Shown here: piece by piece, positions 22,406 to 33,290 of the stretch
How positions within the stretch are numbered: position 1 is the stretch's first letter
Layout of the letters: each line of letters starts with the position of its first letter
NCBI RefSeq assembly: GCF_963855985.1
Contig: NC_087106.1
Span: forward strand, 13,284,012 to 13,348,011
DNA from: Ostrinia nubilalis
Taxonomy: Eukaryota > Arthropoda > Insecta > Lepidoptera > Crambidae
Length of the DNA: 64,000 nt
Reading direction: 5' to 3'
The notes under the pieces: generated by a model
The model's input: the letters and a program-made list of their open reading frames with translations, nothing else
What the model was told of the DNA's origin: nothing
Databases searched by the model: none
Program-made: the position numbers and the translations under genes

Positions 22406-23000
22406 CTGCACATAACGCGTGACGTCATCACACCGACATACTGCGCGCTGGCGGACGCATAGCTGCACACTGAGTTACAAACGCTAGGGTTAGAGACTCG
22501 CTCAGCGTCAGCAGCGACGTGTCCGCCAGCCGCACGCAGCGCCCGCTGCCGTCTACCCAGCAACAGCTGCCCTGCACATTACGCGTGACGTCATCACACC
22601 GACATACTGCGCGCTGGCGGACGCATTACTGCACACTGAGACTACAAACGCTAGTGTTAGACACTCGCTCAGCGTCAGCGACGTGTCCGCCAGCCGCACG
22701 CTGCGCCCGGTGCCGTCTACCCAGCAACAGCTGCCCTGCACATAACGCGTGACGTCATCACACCGACATACTGCGCGCTGGCGGACGCATAGCTGCACAC
22801 TGAGTTACAAACGCTAGTGTTAGAGACTCGCTCAGCGTATCAGCGACGTGTCCGCCAGCCGCACGCTGCGCCCGCTGCCGTCTACCCAGCAACAGCTGCC
22901 CTGCACATAACGCGTGACGTTATCACACCGACATACTGCGCGCTGGCGGACGCATAGCTAAACACTGAGTTACAAATGCTAGTGTTAGAGACTCGCTCAG
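22331..23000 (-). repeat. 165-bp tandem array carrying copies of the exon 2 acceptor and exon 2 5' end
   Basis: Units begin at CTCGCTCAGC at 22331, 22497, 22664, 22827 and a last remnant at 22992 (spacing 166, 167, 163, 165). Each full unit contains, in minus-strand order, intron sequence with a TCTAAC branch-like motif, TGACGTCA or a one-base variant, the acceptor TTATGTGCAG, and the first part of exon 2 to GAGCGAG. The unit at 22331-22496 holds the real exon 2 start. The other three are pseudo-exons: after GAGCGAG they run straight into intron sequence. The unit at 22827 also has an indel giving an early TGA. The array therefore grew by tandem duplication of the exon-intron boundary. Confidence 0.95.
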
Positions 23001-25835
23001 CATTAGCATGATTCTGCACGCTAATATGAGTAATATGCTTAGTTGCGTGCACGTGCATGGTTACACGATTAAATTAATGACACTACACATGATATAGAGA
23101 TAAGTAGGTACTGCACGATGGTGTGCATATTCTCATACATTGATACACGAGACTGCATGCTGAATATGTACTTTGTTAGTGATACTGCAAAGGCACCCAC
23201 GTGATACAACACGCTGGTGTGACTGATATAAAACGCTACTAACTATGAGTACAACTAAACGTGAAAGCGTAACAACACGATGAAAGGCATGATTTCCGAA
23301 AAGCGTGATACTCAAATTAAGATACTTTCGAGACACATTATTAGCATACAAGGTTAGCCCATAGCAGGCTAGCAGCTCATAATATGATCTGACAACTTAA
23401 AACATTGCAACAACAAATACTTCCACTGACAAACATGTGATAATAGCATGCCCTTAATTTAAAAGTATTAACAAAAGTATATTTATTACAGCATAAAACA
23501 TAAATAACGTCACACATCACGCATTTATAACATAACCAACAACATGCAAGACTTCGCCAAACAAACATATTCCATTAACAAAGTGCAAAACATTGTAATA
23601 AATTACACACAAAATCTCACAGTTAGTAAAAATGTTACGGAATAGGACAAATATCAAGAGGTAACTACATTGCTCGTTTTACCCTCCTCGGAGCATAGCA
23701 AATGTTGGGAACCAATAGGAGACCTTTTTATAGTTTGTCCATATTTATTTTATGTAGGTATGTTTTATCACAAACTTTTGATACCCTGACAGGCATTTTT
23801 TGGGCCCAATAAAGCTCCTTGATTTTGACAAAAGCTTTGTATTCCGTGCTGACCCGCCCTAGAAGCTGTCCTTTACAGCAAATATTTGAAAAAAAAATCA
23901 ACGTTGTCAAGTTACTTGGCGCTTAGCAACACACTTTTAACTATTACATTTTATTTATAGATAAATAACAAGTAAAACAACATGTTAGTTGCTATGCGTG
24001 CTATAAAACAAATAACAACAAAAAGACAGTTCCGAAAACCGTTGATAACGATCGTTTTCCTCAACATTACCCTCGTTCTTGAAGTCGTAAAGTGAATGTA
24101 TGGCCAAGGTCAAGATTTAGTGTCAAAAAAACTTCGAAAATAACGCGGTGTCTTCAAGGAATATCAATAGGTACAAAATATACTGTTTACGATACAAAAA
24201 TACAAAATTGTTTCAATAAGCACACCAATTATAACATATGTATACTCGTAGTCTATCTTGAATCTAAGAGGATACCTAAGTACCTACTTCATCCCATAAA
24301 GCCTTAATTATGCACTAAAACAGGTATTTGTGTACTTTATTAGGACATGCAGAATAAATACAAAATAAATGAAGTAAAATAAGTTTTAACACTCTTAAAC
24401 AGACACTATCTAAACCGACTACAAATTGATAATGATCGGGTTAGTAACAAAGCTTCTTGCTTTTAAGGCAAATATTTTGTCATTAAGTATGTATTAATAG
24501 GAAAATTCATTATGATCGCTCTACATAACATACGAGTAGCATCATTTGTATTCCAAATTATTATAAACGGATGTTATTTACTTCAAAAACATCAATTTAT
24601 TTAACACATGAGAAAATAAGTAGGCCAAGTCACAGGCCAACGGCTTAGCCATTATGAAGTCAGCAAAACACTAATAGACCTGTTTGAATTTGTGAACGGA
24701 CACTCGTATATCATAAAATTATAGGAATGGAGACGTTGACACGTTACATATAATTATGAAATTTATACAGGGTGGGCCAACGATAGACGTCACATATTTT
24801 AACGAAATGGAACATTCTACAACTTGATAAAAATATTTACGTCGATTCTATTCAGTCAGTATAATTTTTACTCATTCAACAACTATTAGGTAAACAATAC
24901 AATATAATATACATTACTTAAATAATTTTAGTCTCATACATTTTAATTTATCTGTTCTTGGTTTTTAAAGATGAGATTGACTCGCACAGCCTTTGAAAAG
25001 AAAGCAGTGGCACGGGAATGCAGCAATGGTGACAGTTTATGACATTTTGTTGCTTTTTTGCTTTGACTTTATTTTGCTTTTTTATATAACACACTATTAA
25101 TAATTAATATTATTTAGACAGATTACTAGTTTGTGGTCTACCGATTACTAATATTCCGGTAATAGTACCTTTAAGTTAAACCTACTTGTGTAGGAGTGGA
25201 CCTCTATCGCACTATTAGCGACCTCAAATCGGCAGTCCGATATAACCAAAACCTTTGGGTTATTGTCGCCACTTATCTTATGAGTCTATCCACCACCCTG
25301 TATTTATTACATGAAAAGCGAAAGTTTGTCCGAGCATCTGTTTTCACAAAAATCTGGGAAAAGTCTGCGCCTGAGTCACGCGCAGTTGTAAAATATGCGT
25401 CGTCTCGGGCCGCCTACTGGGCTTGTTTCAGAACCGAAAGCACGAGGAGAGAGGAAAATAGCGCGTGTTGATTTGAAATAATCTCTACAGTAACAGCTAA
25501 CTTACACTATGAATATGTAAGACATTTAGATTATTTAAAACATGTTGAAGAAAATAATATGTATAAAAAAGCAGAAGTAAAATCACGGGTTTTTCAAGTG
25601 GTGGGTTAAAAATTACTCGAGTGACAGTATTGTGTTTTGGCCTCAGTGAGGCAAAAAGATAAAAAATAAACATTTTATAATAAATTGACTATTTAAGTAG
25701 TGGGGCTTATGGCAATCAGCTATCGGTAATGAACATCATCATACATTTGACATCAAGTTCTAAAAACTAGAGTGGTGGTCTGGACCGCACCAACCAGCAT
25801 TCACTGGTTGGGTTTTCATTGGCGGTCAAGCTGTA

Positions 25836-26098
25836 GATCCTGGCTACACAGGAGTTGCAGCGGTGGTAACGAGAGGTGGGTATAGTCCCGTAATCACCAG
25901 GCATTCGGCTGTCAAGGTCACCTTTAACTGACATTAACAATAGAAAAATAGCCAGAAAACAATAAAATTGATGATCCTGGCTACACAGGAGTTGAAGCGG
26001 TGGTAACGAGAGGTGGGAATAGTCCCGTAATCACCAGGCATTCGGCTGTCAAGGTCACTTTAACTGACATTAACAATAGAAAAATAGCCAGAAAACAA
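25836..26098. repeat. 137-bp tandem duplication of a LINE-like fragment
   Basis: GATCCTGGCTACACAGGAGT starts at 25836 and again at 25973, and almost everything up to AATAGCCAGAAAACAA matches, so this is a recent tandem duplication. The parent sequence (ACTGGTTGGG...GATCCTGGCTACACAGGAGT) also occurs at 37118-37215 and in reverse at 54810-54930. Confidence 0.85.
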
Positions 26099-26959
26099 TT
26101 GATATGTTTACAGGAGAAAAGTTTCTCATTGTTGAGTGTTAAATAGATAAACAGAGCAAAGTCCGGACTAAAAGTTTCAAAGCGCCTCGTATCCAACCAG
26201 CGGTGTTTACAACACAAATTGCCGGCTCCGCAACAAAAATAATGTGGTACGTACAGACACCACATCAGACTATACATTTTTGTAGCAAAATAACCTCTAT
26301 TACAACTACGTAAGATGGCACAGTGTAAAGCTTGACGTGCCGTCGTATGTACAAATTATTTCTCGCCTAACGCGAAGGCCGCGGAAAAACTCAAACTTAC
26401 TAAATTCTCGGAAACATTCAATATTAATCTAAACAAGCTATTAATTATTTTTTATGAATATTGTATCGGAAAACAATGCTTTATGTGCCAAGTTTTGAAC
26501 GCAAGGCATCCGAAGTACCTACAATAGAGAGTTGAATTCTCTCTATTGGCTCAAAGGTCTACTGGTAGAGAATGCTAAACGGCATTAAATTCGCCTTTTG
26601 TGCTGCATTTTTGTGTGCTATTTTTTGTTTTATAATAAATAAATATATGTGCTTGATAAACATCGTTTAAAATCATTTTCTTACCAGGTTTGTCAGGACA
26701 TTATGGGATCGATCAAGGTGATTGTCTGATAAGACATCTAATTCTTGTTTTCGAGGGTACGTTAACCCATGGGATAGTAGAACCATGACATGTCGGGTCG
26801 GATGGGGTCAAACCAACTTGCCAATTTAACTATGGTCGCTTGGTACAGCTAGCTTTTTTACCACGTACCAGGTTTGAGTCAAAGCAAGTAGCTTGTTGAA
26901 TTCGTTATTTATCATCATATGTAGTTAATTTCACTTGCCTACTTTAAAACAAGTAGATA

Positions 26960-27050
26960 AGATGCGCGCCGCGATAAGCGATTATCACGCCATTTTATCG
27001 ATTTTGCCCATACATTTTGACGTCGATAAAAGTTATCACGGCGCGCATCT
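26960..27050. mobile_element. 91-bp palindromic MITE, TA-flanked
   Basis: Ends AGATGCGCGCCGCGATAA and TTATCACGGCGCGCATCT are near-perfect inverted repeats with TA on each side. Short hairpin element, non-coding. Confidence 0.75.
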
Positions 27051-28057
27051 TAGGCCAACTGGGCACATTAGTGTGACAATAGAAACAATTTATTATTTTA
27101 AATGTAGGTAAATACCTATAAACTTTTCTCAACTCATGCTTTTTATTAATTCTCGTCGACTAATATAAAACATATTTAGTCGTTGAGAGCATTTATCTCG
27201 AGAGCCTATTATTAATGTAGGCGTGCTCAAGCAGAGATTTACATTATGTTGGTGAAGAAAAATAGGTCATGGAAGTGTGCTAAACTTACGGGCATATTTA
27301 TTTTTCTAGAAGAAAGGATGTATTATAGAGTCTGCACATTGTACCTAATTCAGTTTTAGTTCCGCGTTATTTGTATTTATAAATTATAACACGGAAAGCT
27401 TACTTTTATTGCTGCTTGTCAAAATGGATCAGTTTTGAAATATAGCAAAAGACGCTAGACGCAGTTCCTTGTAATACATTTACCTACATTATACATTATT
27501 ATTGTAAACGTCGTTAACACATGAAGTGGATATTAGAGTGCATTTAGGAGCTCTATGTTATACTTTTCTATAGCATTTTTAAGATTCTTCAGACATTTAG
27601 GCCGAAAGCTACTGGAAGATAATCGGTAGGTACTGGTACATAAGTATAAACACAGGGCATATACGTTCGCTATTCAAACAGTGGCCATGGCTGGTTAATC
27701 AGTCCGTTTACTAACATAAAAGCATGCACATCACAACAAACAAATAAGAAAATTAAGAAGCGCAAACATAACCACAAACCAAAAACTCAGGACATGATTA
27801 CCTCTTCATTTTTGCACATTTTTATATTATAGGTACAAACATATATTCTAAGCATAGTACCACTCTTAGCAAATCTTAACGATTTGATGTTTAAACAGGG
27901 ACCTACGTTATTATACCAAATTGTGGCAGTGTTAAAATTAAATCTCTTTAAGGGATGTCAAACATCGCTTGTTTAATATTACTGGGTAAGTCAAGACTTT
28001 AGCGGTTTAGGTATAAAGTGTCGTGAGTTGTAGGGTTGAGTATCCAGTGCGACTGAC

Positions 28058-29659
28058 CTGAGGCGTCCAGACGGCGGCGGCGCGGCTGGAGCTGCGGCTG
28101 CGCGTGCGCCACAGCCGCTTGCTGACGCTCTGCACCACGCTGGACGACGAGCGCGACTTCTGCATGCCACCTGCGGGCGGGGCCACTGTAGGCGCGCTGC
28201 GGCCCAGCAGCGTCGCCAGGAACGAGTGCGGCTGCGACGGCGACGGCGGCGACGTCGGCGTCGACGCCACCGACGCGAATTGCAACTCCCTATACGTCAG
28301 GATCCAACCCTCCTCCGTCTGACAACCCTTGTGTGGCCCGTCGTCGTCCACCTCCCCCGGCGCGCGGGGCTTTATGTTCCGCAAGTTCTTGTCATAATTT
28401 ATCCGCTTGAAGCGGTCCGCTTTGTCCGCGTCCACGCTCTTCTTGCGAGCCATCCTCAGGTACCGCTTGATGGTGTCACTGACCGACTGCGACACGTCGT
28501 CGTGGTCCACGCTGGAGCGCCGCCGCGTCGTCTTGCGCTCCGGCGGCGGGCTCGTCGGACTGGTCGGCGCCGTCGCCGCCTCCATCTTATCCCGGTACGA
28601 CCGCTCGATCTCCAACAACACTTCCTCAGGAATCGGCACTGTCTGAGTCCCACAATCAACGAACTTGTCCTCGAGGGATTCACTGAACACCTCGATGAGC
28701 GGCGGCGGCGACATCGGCGGCGACCGCAAGTCCTCGCCATCGCTCGCTCGCGAGCCGTAAACACTTCCACTACGAAGTAAACTTCTGCTAGAATGAGAAG
28801 CACTCGTGAGTCCACTGGGTCCATAACCACCGCCGCCGCCGCCGCGGCTGCCGCGGTACGGCTTCGTTTTACGGAGGTCATGATACAGTCTTTTCAACAG
28901 GTTCCTGTCGGTCAGCAGGTCCTGCACTATGTGCTCCCTGTTTGGCGAGCGGCAGTAGTACCGGCCGAGGTTCTCGAGCAGGCTGCGCTGCGTGGGGTCG
29001 GTGTCGGCGTCGCCGGGCGGCACCTGGTCCGCCTGCCGCTTCAGGTACCGTCTCAACACACGCACTAACTCCTCGTTGTCCGATACTTTAGTCACTCCCG
29101 TATTCTCTTCCAATTTCAGGTACTTTCTCAGCAAATCGACTAGATTACTCTCCTCGTCCTCGACGGGCGCCGGCGCTCCGGCGTCCCGCGGCGCCGCGAA
29201 CTTGGAGCCGTGGTAGCCGGCGGACGTGGAGGGCGGCGCGGCGAAGAAGTCGCGCCGGAGTTTCGCGATGTCGAAGCGGCCGCCGGAGGTGTGCGGGATG
29301 TAGAGGTCGGTGGGGCGCGCGGGCGCGGCGTCGTCGGAGGGCGAGCGCGCGCGCACGGAGCCGCCGCGCGCGCGCTTCTTGCGGCGCGGCTTGGGCAGCG
29401 CGCCGGGGTACGAGCTCTTGCGCCACAGCAGGAAGCGCGGCTCCTTGGCGCACACCTCCTGGAAGTAGGCCTCGATGCGCGGCACGTCCTCGGGCCGGTT
29501 CTGCGCGCCGTCGGGCACGAGCCGGCGCCCGGCGTCCGACATGTACTTCCATGTCTTGCGCGTGAGCAGCCAGCGCTCGCGCGGGCGCTCGCGGCGCCGC
29601 GCCACCTTCGTCATGGGGTCGGGCGCGTCGAGCCGGGCGGGGCGGCGGCGGCGCTCCAT
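28058..29659 (-). CDS. Exon 1 (coding) of an ARHGAP6-like Rho GTPase-activating protein
   Basis: This is the 534-codon first coding exon of the window's one clear host gene. The ATG at 29659-29657 lies in a good Kozak context (GACGCCATGG). The frame stays open upstream for 25 codons but has no other ATG there. The exon ends CAG|GTCAGT at 28058 in phase 0. Residues 25-95 are the most gene-like block (WLLTRKTWKYMSDAGRR, then IEAYFQEVC and RFLLWRKSSYPGAL). The rest is low-complexity and basic or Ser/Pro-rich, as expected for a disordered regulatory N-terminus. It holds three related short helices ending in [RK][RK]YL[KR] (about residues 178, 203 and 398), two TQT-like motifs (CGTQT near 336, GCQTEE near 445), proline-directed sites (SPPMSPPP, SPTSPPP) and a basic Ser cluster (RRRSSVD). 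GTPase-activating function is inferred from exon 4. Neither the N-terminal block nor an orthologue could be checked by search. Confidence 0.88.
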
Positions 29660-29724
29660 GGCGTCACATGGGGTCGGGCCTCCCTCGCATCTCCCGACCT
29701 CGGCCCGCGCACCTGCCCGCGCGA

Positions 29725-29758
29725 AACTGAACACTGCTCCGCACCGTTCAGTATATTA
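29725..29758 (-). promoter_or_regulatory. Predicted core promoter (TATA-like plus Inr) of the RhoGAP gene
   Basis: On the minus strand TAATATA (29758-29752) lies 30 nt before the A (29728) of TTCAGTT, an arthropod initiator-type sequence. That spacing is typical of a TATA/Inr pair and would give a 5' leader of about 69 nt before the ATG at 29659. The surroundings are very GC-rich, so an AT-rich box stands out. No transcript data support this; a spliced leader from further upstream is possible. Confidence 0.4.
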
Positions 29759-29999
29759 TGCGCCGAAATAGCCGTCCGTTAATAGAGCGGCCGTGAACTG
29801 GATATAGGGTGCGCTCGCGCAGCGGACCGGCGCTGGCGGCGGCTCGGCGCGGGACTGCCGCCGTAAACAAACGCGCCGCCCACGCGCCCGCCCGCCGCCC
29901 GCCCGGCCTGCGCCCTGCGTCCCTTGACCACGCCGGAGCCCCCGCCGCCGCTCCATGGTCAAGGCCCAGCCCTTCGGTATCCTCGCACTATAAATAGAA

Positions 30000-31570
30000 G
30001 TCATGCGCTCGAATGACTAAAAACGGCTCCAATGGCTATTAATAGGCCATTGTATCGGAAATGTGTCACGACTGACACAAATAAGACGCAGCGATTATGT
30101 GTGACATACTTCTGTACACCTGCGCATCGGCGCGACATTGTCTGATACCATTAAATTACTTAACAGAGTAATTAATTTGCGTTTGAAATGTAATGTCTCG
30201 TGACAAGGGCATTACCAGCATTACTCAATTAAATTGTAGGTTTTTTTTAGGTTGGATTAGGTGGATTTCATACTGAAATAAATAGCAATATTTATGGGTA
30301 AAAGGCAGACAGGGCTATTATCTGCTCAAATCAAATCACAGTGAATTGGTTTTGGCCTCATAGGCAAGTTCTGGGCAAACAAGGCTCAACCATTTCCACC
30401 GCATCTGCACCCTTTGGACGAGATTGTTATAAATGAAGATCAAGCGATAAAAAAGAACCTTATAAGTTACATTATACCCTTAAGTAGTTGTGAGACGGTA
30501 GTTAGCACTTGTTTTTTAATTAATATTAGGTATTTCATTTCTGTAAGTTTATCTTTTATTTTATTTATTTATGACCGTCAAATAAATTAATAAATAAAGA
30601 GTAGGTAGGTATGTCTTGTTGATTCAAGTAAAGATTTCTTACAATTCAAATTTAAAAAAAATAAAAAAAGATCTGCCATCAAATCTTAGTCACATTAATA
30701 ATTTCCACGGTGCTCTTTCTCCATCATTCCCCGATATTTACACAATGTATCAATGTTTCAGCGAAAATACGTAGGTTTCTTTAAAACAGAACATTCCAGC
30801 GCAGATTATTCACAACAATTACGGCAGCTGACAACAAATTAACAGCTCTCATTAAACAATGACCAGTAATTACATCACGCGAACATTTGGCGTGGCAACC
30901 ATATTTGTTGCGTGGGTCAAATTACATTAAAGACCTAAAAGGATCTAATATCTTGATTAAAATAGGAGAGAAGATTACAGAACATTGATATGTCAATGTG
31001 CGTATTGTAACTCACCCTATTTTCTTATCAAATGATCTCCCAAATGACTTAATATTGTTTTATTTCCGATAATCCAATAAAGATGTATTGACAAACAATA
31101 CAAACTACAAGTATAATGTTAGGTATTATAGTTCCAGCTAATATGAAGATGAATTATTAATAAATCTGACTCTACAAAGGTTTCTTGGGTCAAACGCTCC
31201 TTTAGTAAGGAAAAGATACGACCTTAATCTTTACCTAAAAAACTACACCTTTGAAATTTTAAATTCGTCTGTGACTTCAGTCAGTGTGTAGCAAAAGGAA
31301 TAGTCATACATATTTTACTTTCTTCAGCGTCGATCAAAAAGAAAAGCATTCAACCAAGTGGCCACCCATCACCATTCGCTCTTATGCTGCTCATTTCACT
31401 ACGCATTCCGCGGCGCCCGCGCAGCCGATGTAGTAACAAAGATCTAAAACAAAGACGTTTAAAAATATATCGAAACATTTATCATTGGCGTTATAAAAAC
31501 AAGCGGCCGTAGTGCTGTTGGGAAACTATCGACATGACCTTGCAATTAATCAATCAAATTATAGAAAGTA
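30000..31570. other. No recognisable gene
   Basis: AT-rich sequence upstream of the RhoGAP promoter with short runs of A or T. I see no coding, RNA or repeat feature that I can support. Confidence 0.5.
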
Positions 31571-31781
31571 CTAGCGGCCGCCCGCGACTTCGTACGCGTG
31601 GATCCCGTTTTATCCCCTTAGGGGTGGAGTTTCGTAAAATCCTTTCTTAGCGGATGCCTACGTCATAACATCTACCTGCATGCCAATTTCAGCCAGATCC
31701 GTCCAGTGGTTTGGGCTGTGCGTTGATAGATCACTATGTCAGTCAGTCAGTCACCGTTGAGTTATATTATTTAGATTGACG
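31571..31781 (-). mobile_element. Helitron-like repeat of the GCGGCCGCTAGT family, copy 1
   Basis: It begins ACTAGCGGCCGCCCGCGACT and continues TCGTACGCGTGGATCCCG, CATCTACCTGCATGCC, CCGTCCAGTGGTTTGGGCTG and a TCAGTCAGTCAGTCAC run. Nearly identical to 43121-43330. The two share all segments in the same order, so they are copies of one family. Confidence 0.6.
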
Positions 31782-32949
31782 CGTGGAACATCTCATCTTA
31801 TTTTTTTCCTAGACATGTAGAGAAGTAAGACCAGTACGATTTACAGTTTTTGTTTGTAATGTAAGTATTCGTATTTATTTATTTATTTATTATTTATATT
31901 AGGGAAACAAACAATATATATCTAAGTATATCTAAGTAGGTAGGTAACGACCGTAACGAATAACCTAAAAGCGGAAAATGGGCTTCAAGCAATAAGCCTA
32001 CCCTAGTCGTGTCATTACAGCAGATGAGATTAATTATGTTATCATCTTTTTAGTTAAGTGGCAATTTTAATAGATCTTTTCCATTCTGAATCCACATCAA
32101 TAATTTACAAGTACAATTTTCTTCAAAAGATAGAGTAGTAATTTGTAAAAAACATGCTATGTCGAGCAGTTTTTAGATAGTTTTTTAAAGGTCTAAAATT
32201 ATTTATTAATCCAAACTAACTAGGTATCATCGGTGGACCAATATAATCTAAATCTAAAATTTAATATCGATGTTTTCTATCAATACGCGTCACTACCTGC
32301 CAGCTCATGCCCGAGCATCGAACGCGTTAACAAGAAACTTTCCCACGGGCTGAAAAACTAATTGAAAATATTTTACTGTTACTTTGCTCAACTGGTACGG
32401 TCATAACACCATCCGCTCTTCTGGGTCAATAGCCCACAGCCTGCGGTCGAAAGATGTTGTGCATATTGGAGATACTAGCTTTTGCCTGTGGTTTCGCCCA
32501 CGTGATTTGCGGTCTATTACAGAAAATCTATCGCGTACTTCCAAAAAAAAAACGGATAAAAATTAACTACATATGTTTCCCTGGGTCATAAACTATCTCT
32601 ACAGCTCATTTGAAATTATTAACTTCCCATACCACCATCATACCCCATTCCATCCCCCTTTTCACGCCCTTAAAAGGTGGTTTATAGGATTGAAACTGTC
32701 CTTTCGGGACTCAAACTATCTCTATACCTATAAAATTTTATCTTTATCGATTCAGCTGATTAAGCGTAAAGAAAAACATACATACAGAGTCAGCATGGAT
32801 TATTTCAACTATTTTTCAATTTTTTATGTTTTTTTTTTTTCAATTCTGTGTGTAAAACATGTACTAATTTAGTTTTTAATATAGCAATAAATAAAATTAT
32901 TTTATTATCATTTTTTCATTACATTTATGGGCAAACGTTTAGAGGCCCA

Positions 32950-33060
32950 CTTTCGTAGCACGTTTTTCGTAGCATCGTAGTTGCGGCCACACGTAGCGTC
33001 GTAGCGGGGGTCTACGATGATCCGTAGTCATTACGTAGGCGTAGTTATGGTGAGAAGGTG
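32950..33060. repeat. CGTAG-rich cluster
   Basis: CGTAG occurs about nine times between 32950 and 33060 (for example CGTAGCGTCGTAGCGGG, CATTACGTAGGCGTAG). Not a regular tandem repeat; possibly a subterminal repeat region of a DNA transposon. Confidence 0.45.
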
Positions 33061-33180
33061 TAACGCATGAAGAATTGAAGACTTTTCCTTTTCTGTTTTT
33101 TCCGTTTATATTAATAAAATATTTGTAATTTTATATTAAAATAAATAAAAGACTACAAGATACTACAATGATTCACTTCG

Positions 33181-33290
33181 CTATTTATTTATTTATTTAT
33201 TTATTTAAACTTTAATGCCAAAATAAATTTGTACATAAGGCGAACTTAATGCACTAAAGCATTCTCGACCAGTTTACCTTTGATATTCGC
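33181..33290 (+). repeat. TTTA-rich interspersed repeat, second copy
   Basis: Six TATT-type units are followed by AACTTTAATGCC, ACATAAGGCGAACTTAATGC and AGCATTCTCGACCAG. Same layout as 8228-8345. Confidence 0.5.

Larger units (their letters stand above)
22406..28057 (-). other. Intron 1 of the RhoGAP gene
   Basis: This intron is 5652 bp, donor GTCAGT and acceptor TGTGCAG. Besides the exon 2 tandem array it holds a 137-bp direct duplication (25836-26098), a 91-bp palindromic MITE (26960-27050) and otherwise AT-rich sequence with no readable gene. Confidence 0.8.
28040..29960. other. GC-rich, CpG-rich island over exon 1 and the promoter
   Basis: Base composition switches abruptly from AT-rich intron to long GC-rich runs (many GCGCGC and CGGCGG strings) and back near 29960. 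The region coincides with coding exon 1 and its upstream flank. The high GC makes every frame open on both strands, which explains the many long spurious reading frames here. Confidence 0.8.

Noticed and set aside
22519..22798. Extra coding exons in the tandem array
   Set aside because: Pseudo-exons lack the rest of exon 2 and a donor in the right place; one has a premature stop. Treated as decoy copies.
25196..25471. 91-codon plus frame in intron 1
   Set aside because: Length is within chance in this sequence and no domain or splice context was seen.
28226..28780. Plus-strand 184-codon frame and other long frames opposite exon 1 (also 29145-29552, 29210-29782)
   Set aside because: They are shadows of the GC-rich coding exon; the minus-strand frame has sensible composition, a Kozak ATG and a phase-matched donor, while these are Arg- or Ala-rich artefacts.
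29989..29996. TATAAATA as a plus-strand promoter of a divergent gene
   Set aside because: No initiator at the right distance and no coding sequence to the right. Could still be real but is unsupported.
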